Below are positions 8,189 to 14,700 of a stretch of DNA of 20,797 bases, piece after piece. Each line of letters begins with the position of its first letter. The stretch's first letter is position 1. The position numbers and the translations under genes were made by a program. The notes under the pieces are model-generated. The model ran no database searches, was not told the DNA's origin, and was given only the letters and a program-made list of their open reading frames with translations. The stretch comes from Halovulum sp039190275 (GTDB lineage Bacteria > Pseudomonadota > Alphaproteobacteria > Rhodobacterales > Rhodobacteraceae), in contig JBCCYF010000078.1 of NCBI GenBank assembly GCA_039190275.1, positions 1 through 20,797 of the forward strand, read 5' to 3'.

Positions 8189-9088
8189 TCAAGCCGGCCC
8201 CGGGCGCAAATGCCGTGACAGAAACTGGAGCACGGCATGGCGCATCTTCGGTGTTTCCGCATGACCATGGCCGTCGGCGACGTGAAATGCCAGAGCGTCG
8301 GAGGCACCTGCGGCGGCATAGCCAGCCTCAATATCCCGTCGCGCGACCTCAAACGCCTCAGGCGGTGTACTCCAGTCCGCCAGCCCGACGCAGTGCATCG
8401 CGGGAACAGGCGCAGCCAACGCGGCCACACACCCGGTGCGCGTCAGCGCGGCAAGGCCGGGCACGGTCATATAGATACCGTGACCATCGTGGGCGTCATG
8501 ACGGATCAACGTTCCCAAATCGGCGAAACAGCACATGCTGACCGCCGCGGCCACGTCCGGGCGCAGCGCGGCGAGCCACCAGGCCAGTGTCCCGCCCATG
8601 GATATTCCCATCACACCGATCCGACCGCTGTCGACATCCGGCTGGCCGCGCAGCCAGTCGAGCGCGGCGCCCTGCTCGGCCAGCATCTGCCCGAACAAGG
8701 TCCGCCCCTCCCACAGGCGCGCCTTTGCCGTTGCGCTTTCGGTCTGTCCCGCTCGGGCGCCGAAACAGGGCATCTCAACACAAAGCACGGCATAACCGGC
8801 CGCTGACAGTGTCGGCAGATAAGCGCCTTGCAGCGCCGGTCGACCGTCGGTCAATTCACGCGCGCCGATGTCGTAGCGATTTCCATGTGCATGACAGTAT
8901 AGGATTGCGGGGGCCCGAGCGTATGCAGGTGGCAGGTAAAATGCGGGCACATCCGCACCTGTGGTCATGCGAAAGGACATGCTGTGCAGGGCGCCCGATT
9001 TGTGTGTCGACGAGGATACAGCGGCGACCCGGGTCTGAGCGATATCCGGACCCAGCAACTGCTCAATTCGGTGGCGATCAACCATCAT
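8189..9088 (-). CDS. Alpha/beta-hydrolase, dienelactone hydrolase / acetyl-esterase-like
   Basis: Probable serine hydrolase (299 aa). The nucleophile elbow is GISMGG (161-166) with Ser163. Asp238 (GLADWSTPP) and a His in ADGHGHAE (His274 or 276) complete the likely triad, and CHAHGN (65-70) fits the oxyanion-hole strand. There is no clear signal peptide, so it is probably cytoplasmic. It reads in the same direction as the transport operon and ends 102 nt before the binding-protein start, so it may be the first operon gene and remove acyl groups or open a lactone on the sugar route; this is inference. ATGs exist at 9109, 9106, 9088 and 9085; 9088 is preferred because a GGGGGGA tract (9100-9094) lies five bases upstream. 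Substrate unknown. Confidence 0.88.
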   Translation of the reverse strand: MMVDRHRIEQLLGPDIAQTRVAAVSSSTHKSGALHSMSFRMTTGADVPAFYLPPAYARAPAILYCHAHGNRYDIGARELTDGRPALQGAYLPTLSAAGYAVLCVEMPCFGARAGQTESATAKARLWEGRTLFGQMLAEQGAALDWLRGQPDVDSGRIGVMGISMGGTLAWWLAALRPDVAAAVSMCCFADLGTLIRHDAHDGHGIYMTVPGLAALTRTGCVAALAAPVPAMHCVGLADWSTPPEAFEVARRDIEAGYAAAGASDALAFHVADGHGHAETPKMRHAVLQFLSRHLRPGPA

Positions 9089-9304
9089 TTGCGTCCCCCC
9101 GCGCATCATCCTTTGCTTTCAACAGCTACTCAAGTGGCGATCACGTATGGGCAGGTGTTCGCATGGGGTTGTGCCGCCCGGGATTTCTATTGCAGCCGCG
9201 CCCCAGGATTGTGAGAGTAAGGCGGCAAGGCCACTTGCGCGCCTTTCAGCCCTCCAGGACATTTGCCCCACTATCTTCAGCGTTGCATTTTCAAAGGGAA
9301 CGGT

Positions 9305-10477
9305 ATGCATGGGATACTGACGCTCAATGCCGGGTCATCGTCGCTACGCTTCGGCCTGTATCGCGGCGGGGCAGAACCGCAGATGGTGGTCGATGGGCAT
9401 GTTGATGGGATCGGTCCTGCAGCGCGCCTTACGGTCCTGCGGGGCGAACGGCGAGAGGTGTCCGAGGTTGCGGCGGATACCCCCGGCGCGGCGCTGGATG
9501 CTGTTATGATGGCTTTGGAGCCTGACCTTTCTGAGGTCGCCGTAAATGCGGTCGGGCACCGGATCGTGCACGGCGGAACGGAATTCAACGGACCCGTTTT
9601 GCTGGAACCTGACACGATAGCAGCGTTAGAAGCCCTTGTCCCCCTGGCGCCCTTGCACCAGCCGCACAACCTGGCCGGGGTCGAGGTTGCGCGGCGGCGG
9701 TTTCCCGCAGCGCTTCAGATCGGATGTTTCGACACCTCATTCCACCGCACCCACCCTTGGGTGAACGATACGTTCGCCCTGCCGCGAAAATTCTATGACA
9801 GTGGTGTGCGACGCTACGGGTTCCATGGCCTTAGCTATGAATACATCACCGGAGAGATCTCGCGGCTTTATCCCGCGCTGTCCCGGGGCCGCGTGGTGAT
9901 TGCCCATTTGGGCAACGGGGCGTCCATGTGCGCAGTGAATGGGGGACAAAGTGTTGGGTCCACGATGGGCTTTACGGCCCTGGATGGACTGCCCATGGGA
10001 ACGCGCTGTGGCCAGGTGGATCCGGGCGTCGTCCTGCATCTTCTGACCCAAGTCGGGATGAGCGCTGAGGAGGTTACACATCTGTTGTATCGCGAAAGTG
10101 GCCTTTTGGGCTTGTCAGGCCTTTCCAGTGACATGCGGGTGCTTCTGGCATCCGACGCACCGGAAGCCGCGCAAGCCATTGACTACTATGTGTTCCGGGC
10201 CCGACGCGAAATCGGCGCTATGACGGCGGTTCTCGGCGGCATCGACGCGCTGGTGTTCTGCGGCGGCATCGGTGAGAACGCGGCCCCCGTACGACAGCGG
10301 ATAGTCGACGGGCTCGAGTATCTGGACATCGCCCTCGACCAGGACGCAAACCGGGCCAATGCGCCCGACATAGGCGCTGGAAAGACCCGCGTCATGGTGA
10401 TGCCGACGGACGAGGAACGAGTGATCGCCCGCGCCGCCCAGATCGCGTTGGACAAAGCGCGGGATCTGGCGGTCTAA
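9305..10477 (+). CDS. ackA: Acetate kinase
   Basis: Cytoplasmic acetate + ATP to acetyl phosphate + ADP phosphotransferase (390 aa, normal length about 390-400). All hallmark blocks are present: LNAGSSSLRF (7-16), GHRIVHGG with His85/Arg86, FDTSFH with Asp143, RYGFHG with His174, HLGNGAS, GLPMGTRCGQVDP with Arg234, and CGGIGENA with Glu324. Position 15 is Arg where many acetate kinases have Lys in the first motif. The frame is open 14 codons upstream, but ATG 9305 is preceded by AAGGGA (9294-9299) and starts the conserved fold. It is divergent from the hydrolase/transport genes and convergent with the aldo/keto reductase. The usual partner pta is not beside it. Its stop codon lies inside the left arm of a long palindrome. 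Confidence 0.96.
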   Translation: MHGILTLNAGSSSLRFGLYRGGAEPQMVVDGHVDGIGPAARLTVLRGERREVSEVAADTPGAALDAVMMALEPDLSEVAVNAVGHRIVHGGTEFNGPVLLEPDTIAALEALVPLAPLHQPHNLAGVEVARRRFPAALQIGCFDTSFHRTHPWVNDTFALPRKFYDSGVRRYGFHGLSYEYITGEISRLYPALSRGRVVIAHLGNGASMCAVNGGQSVGSTMGFTALDGLPMGTRCGQVDPGVVLHLLTQVGMSAEEVTHLLYRESGLLGLSGLSSDMRVLLASDAPEAAQAIDYYVFRARREIGAMTAVLGGIDALVFCGGIGENAAPVRQRIVDGLEYLDIALDQDANRANAPDIGAGKTRVMVMPTDEERVIARAAQIALDKARDLAV

Positions 10478-10580
10478 AGCGCTTCACGAAATACCCGAAG
10501 CACCCTGCATCACCTAACGCATTGAAATCTTTGATTTCAGGCAGCGTTAGGTGATTTGGGTTTTTCGCATGAAGCTTTAG
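10474..10580. repeat. Composite long palindrome between convergent genes
   Basis: A nested imperfect inverted repeat of about 107 bp. The core has perfect 12-bp arms ATCACCTAACGC (10509-10520) and GCGTTAGGTGAT (10544-10555). Inside is a second 7-bp stem TGAAATC (10523-10529) / GATTTCA (10533-10539) with a TTT loop. Outside, CTAAAG..CTTCA..CGAAA..ACCC (10474-10496) is mirrored by GGGTTTTTCGCATGAAGCTTTAG (read in two parts, 10558-10580) with small gaps. It begins at the ackA stop codon and ends 14 nt before the end of the reductase gene. The multi-arm symmetry exceeds a simple terminator and resembles an intergenic palindromic repeat element. Confidence 0.8.
10509..10565 (+). terminator. Probable intrinsic terminator of ackA
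   Basis: On the plus strand the 12-bp perfect stem (10509-10520 with 10544-10555), capped by a 7-bp inner stem, is followed by TTGGGTTTTT (10556-10565). A stable hairpin plus a run of five U fits a Rho-independent terminator for ackA. On the minus strand the hairpin is not followed by a U-run, so termination of the reductase transcript there is less certain. Confidence 0.65.
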
Positions 10581-10593
10581 GCCGGCCGGGCGG

Positions 10594-11619
10594 CTAGGTC
10601 TCGGATGATTTGGCCCAGAGATTGATGTCCTCCTCCTGCGCTGCAGCGTCGATTTCGCCCAGTTCCGCATCCGAAAGGTCCAGATTGGAGAGCGCACCGA
10701 CGCAATCCTCAACCTGCTCCGGCCGGCTGGCACCGATCAGCGCTGTCGTGATGCCATCTCCGCGCAAGGCCCAGGCAATGGCCAGCTGTGCCAGGCTCTG
10801 GCCGCGGCGTTTGGCGATGTCGTTGAGTTTTCCGATGCTGTCCAGCGCCTGCGGATTGAGGAAGCGTTGTTGAAACGAGCCGCCTTTGGCCGCCCGGCTG
10901 TCATCGGGTACCCCGCCCAGATACTTGTCCGTCAGCATCCCCTGGGCAAGCGGCGAAAAGCAGATCGACCCGATGCCAAGCTCCTGCAACGTATCCTTCA
11001 GCCCGTCCCGCTCAATCCAGCGGTTCAGGATCGAGTAGCTGGGCTGATGGATCAGGCAGGGTGTGCCAAGGTCCTTGAGGATCGCGGCCGCCTGCCGGGT
11101 GCGCTCGGAATTATACGAGGATATACCCGCATAAAGCGCCTTGCCCGAGCGCACGATCTGATCCAGCGCACCCATGGTTTCTTCAAGCGGTGTTTCTGGG
11201 TCGAACCGGTGCGAGTAGAAGATATCCACATAGTCGAGCCCCATCCGCTTGAGGGACGCGTCGCAGGATGCAATCAGGTATTTCCGGCTGCCAAACTCGC
11301 CATAGGGTCCGGGCCACATGTGGTAGCCCGCCTTGGACGAGATAATCAGCTCATCCCGATAGCCACGGAAATCCGTGCGCAGGATCTCGCCAAAGGCGGC
11401 CTCGGCCGACCCCGCGGGTGGACCATAGTTGTTCGCAAGATCGAAATGTGTGATGCCCAGGTCAAAGGCGCGGCGGCAGATCGCCTGTTTGGTCTCATGC
11501 GGCGTCCCGTTCCCGAAATTGTGCCATAGGCCCAAGGAAATCGCCGGAAGCCTGACGCCGCTGGCACCGCAGCGGTTGTAGATCATGCTGTCGTATCGGG
11601 TCGGGGCGGGGCTGTACAT
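10594..11619 (-). CDS. gpr: Aldo/keto reductase, L-glyceraldehyde 3-phosphate reductase (YghZ-like)
   Basis: Cytoplasmic NADPH-dependent reductase (341 aa) that closely follows the E. coli YghZ/Gpr pattern: RLPAISLGLWHNFG near 23-36, FDLANNYGPPAGSAE, KAGYHMWPGPYG and IDxxxxxxELNLW-like C-terminus (here EEDINLWAKSS). The catalytic tetrad is Asp60, Tyr65, Lys96, His137. Known members reduce L-glyceraldehyde 3-phosphate and methylglyoxal, a detoxification role. ATG 11619 is chosen because AAGGA lies eight bases upstream and the length then matches the family (346 aa in E. coli); ATG 11625 is an alternative. The open frame extends far upstream to 12162 over the macroglobulin gene but that part is not coding. 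It is divergent from the macroglobulin gene with 156 nt between them and convergent with ackA. Confidence 0.93.
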   Translation of the reverse strand: MYSPAPTRYDSMIYNRCGASGVRLPAISLGLWHNFGNGTPHETKQAICRRAFDLGITHFDLANNYGPPAGSAEAAFGEILRTDFRGYRDELIISSKAGYHMWPGPYGEFGSRKYLIASCDASLKRMGLDYVDIFYSHRFDPETPLEETMGALDQIVRSGKALYAGISSYNSERTRQAAAILKDLGTPCLIHQPSYSILNRWIERDGLKDTLQELGIGSICFSPLAQGMLTDKYLGGVPDDSRAAKGGSFQQRFLNPQALDSIGKLNDIAKRRGQSLAQLAIAWALRGDGITTALIGASRPEQVEDCVGALSNLDLSDAELGEIDAAAQEEDINLWAKSSET

Positions 11620-11686
11620 TTGCATCGTCCTTGCATGGGAAGCAGAATTGCCCGGAGTGATAAGCCAGCTGTACCGCAGGGTCCAC

Positions 11687-11741
11687 CCGACAGACGCTCG
11701 GCTTGGAAGGGGGGGAATCATTGCCATGACCGGTCTGTCGG
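11687..11741. repeat. Inverted repeat upstream of the macroglobulin gene
   Basis: Perfect 9-bp arms CCGACAGAC (11687-11695) and GTCTGTCGG (11733-11741) are separated by 37 nt. They lie in the divergent reductase/macroglobulin intergenic region, 34 nt before the macroglobulin ATG. They could be paired operator half-sites or a leader-RNA hairpin. Nothing in the sequence decides between these, and no regulator is encoded nearby. Confidence 0.35.
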
Positions 11742-11775
11742 TGCGACGATGTCTGCACAGCTTGAGGAGAAATCG

Positions 11776-14700
11776 ATGTACAGCCGCCGATTGATCGCCG
11801 CAGCCCTCTATTGCCTCGCCCTGACCCCCGGTCTGAGCCAAACCGCGCCACCACCGGTTCCCGAACGGCGCCTTGCGATCACCGAAAATGTCGATTTCTA
11901 CGGCAGCGATCTGAGCACAATATTTGAAACCACCCTTGAAACCTGCAGTGCGACCTGCCTGACGGACAGCGCGTGTCAGGCATTCACCTTTAACGCCCGG
12001 GCGGGTGCCTGCTTCCTGAAGACCCAGGTCAGTGACCGTCAGCCCTACAGCGGTGCTCTCTCGGCCATCGTCATCGATACCGCGCCATCGGTCCTTGCCA
12101 GGTCTGGTGACCGGGCGGCCGAACTCGGGTTTCTGGATGGACGCGACCTGACGGCGGCGCATGACGCGGCACTTGCACTCTCCGAACGCTATCCGGTCGG
12201 CGCGGGTGACGTGGCTGAATTCCTTCAGTCAGCAGCCGAAGCGCGCGCCGCAGATAATCCGGTGCAGGCGGTCCGCATGGCAGGAGTGGCGGTGGTCCTG
12301 GAGGATGCGCCGGATCTATGGGCTGCGCTTGCCGATGATTTGCTGGCTGCTGCCGAGGTTTCCTCGGTCCGTAACCGGCCCGAACGTGCGTTTTGGGCCT
12401 CGGTAAACGGGTATCTGCGGGCGGACGGTGCCGCGTCGCGCGCGGCATTGCTGGAGACCATGGCGCGGGCCCTGGAAAAACAGGGGCGTGGCCGTGACAG
12501 CCTGGCGGCGCTCCGTCTGGCCAGCACGCTGTCCCCGCGTGAGGATATCGCCGCAGCCCTTGAACGGGCGACCGGACTGTTTGGCTTTCGTGTGACCGAT
12601 CATGAAGTCGAGAGTGACACGGCGCGCCCGCAGGTCTGTGCCACCTTTAGCGATCTTCTGGTTGAGGGCGGGGTCGACTACGCCACGTTCCTGCAGACCG
12701 ATGCCCCGGGGTTGACTGTCGATCCGGTCGGCAACCGCCTGTGCATCGGCGGTGTGGCGCATGGTACGCGCTACCAGTTGACCCTGCGGGCCGGACTTCC
12801 TGCGCTGACCGGCGAGGTGACCGCAAAGCCGGTTACGCTGAACGTTTATGTCCGTGATCGTGCCCCGTCGGTGCGGTTTCCCGGCCGCGCCTACGTGCTG
12901 CCGAAATCGGGTGATCCGGCTGTCCCGGTGACAACGGTAAACGCGGCGACGCTGGACCTGGCGCTTTACCGTGTGGATGATCGCAACTTTGTCCGCGCCT
13001 TTCAAAGCGGCCTGCTGGAACGCAGGTTCACCTATTGGCAGCGCGAGAGCAGGACCGATGGTGTCAGCCAGGAGGTGTGGCGCGGGACTGGCGATGTTCA
13101 GAACATCCTTAATCAGGATGTGAGCACCCGACTACCGATGTCGGATCTGGTGGCCGATCTGGCGCCCGGCCTGTACATGCTGCAGGCGCGCGTCGCGGGG
13201 ACCGACGGGCAAAGCGGCACTGTTGCTGTGCAGTCCTTTGTAATCTCGGACCTTGGCCTTGCCACGATGACCGGCTCGGACGGGTTGCACGTCTTTGTCC
13301 GCAGTCTGGAGACGGCGGCGGCGCGCCCCGGGCTTGAAGTTTCGCTGCTGTCCGAAGCCAATACGGTTCTGGCGACGACACAGACAGATGCTGACGGATA
13401 TGCCCGGTTTGCGGATGGATTGATGCGGGGCACGGGCGGTGCGGCGCCGAACCTGCTGATGGTCGAGGATGGCGGCACCGACATCGCAATCCTGTCCTTG
13501 ACCGAAGCTGAGTTTGACCTTTCGGATCGTGGGGTCGAGGGCCGCGCGCCCGCGCAACCGATCGATGTTTTTCTGACAACTGAACGGGGTGCATATCGCG
13601 CCGGTGAGACAATTCATGCAACGGTTCTGGCCCGCGATGGTCTTACACAGGCCATCAATGGGCTGCCGCTCACAGCGCTGCTCAGACGGCCGGACGGTGT
13701 CGAGTATGCCCGTCATCTCTCATCGGCGCCCAAGGCGGGCGGGCATGTGTTTGAAATGCCCTTGGCCGCGAGTGTTCCGCGCGGGACCTGGACACTGAAC
13801 ATCCATGCCGATCCCGAGGCCCCGGCACTAGCCAGCCGCACGGTATTGGTCGAGGACTTTGTCCCCGAGCGGATTGACTTTAAACTCGCGCTTCCTGCGG
13901 GGGCTCTCAGTGTAACCGATACACCGCCGCTGACCATCGACGCGCGGTATCTGTTCGGCGCCCCGGGGGCTGACTTACCTGTCGAAGGGATGGTACGGCT
14001 CAGCGCCGTCCGAGAGCTGCCGGCCCATCCGGGTTTCCTGTTCGGGCGCCACGATGCACCATTTGCAGCGGACACCGCGTTTTTCGGCGGTACCCGGACC
14101 GATGCCCAGGGTCAGGCCGAAGTCATGCTGGAGTTTCCGCAGATTGATGCGCCCGGTCGCCCCCTGCAGGCCTCCGTCTCCGTGACCCTGTCAGAAGGAT
14201 CCGGACGCCCGGTGGAACGTCGGATTGACCGGCTCTTGACCTCGGACAGCCCGATGATCGGGGTGCGCCCGCGTTTCGAGGAGGTTGCGGCAGGGGGCCA
14301 GGCGGCAGCTTTCGATTTGATAACGGTGGATCCCTCAGGCGAAACCGCGGCTATGCCGGTGCGATGGTCATTGAACCGGCTTGAGGTGGACTACCAATGG
14401 TATCGCAGCGGCGGCAACTGGTCATGGGAGCCGATTACGACACGCCGTCCGGTCACCACAGGTGAGGCTCTGGTGACCTCTGAAAGCCCTGCGCGGATCG
14501 ACGTCCCGGTGGAGTGGGGCTACTACGAATTGCGGGTCGAGCCGGATGACGGCGGCTTTGCGGTCAGTTCGGTAGACTTTTACGCGGGGTGGTACGCGCC
14601 CGCAGATGCATCACAAACCCCTGATACGCTGGATCTGTCGCTGGATCAGCCATCCTATGCCGTGGGTGACACGGCGACGGTCACGCTCAGACCGCGCTTC

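Noticed and set aside
9131..9237. Inverted repeat CAAGTGGC / GCCACTTG in the hydrolase-ackA divergent gap.
   Set aside because: Arms of 8 bp separated by 91 nt are expected about once in every few gaps of this size; no other support.
11726..11794. 22-codon frame (ATG 11726) behind a GGGGGGG tract, overlapping the macroglobulin start.
   Set aside because: No recognisable peptide and the macroglobulin gene has its own good ribosome site; kept only as a curiosity.
11620..12162. Long open extension of the aldo/keto reductase frame upstream of its start on the minus strand.
   Set aside because: It has no family similarity, runs antisense over the macroglobulin N-terminus, and high-GC sequence gives long spurious frames.
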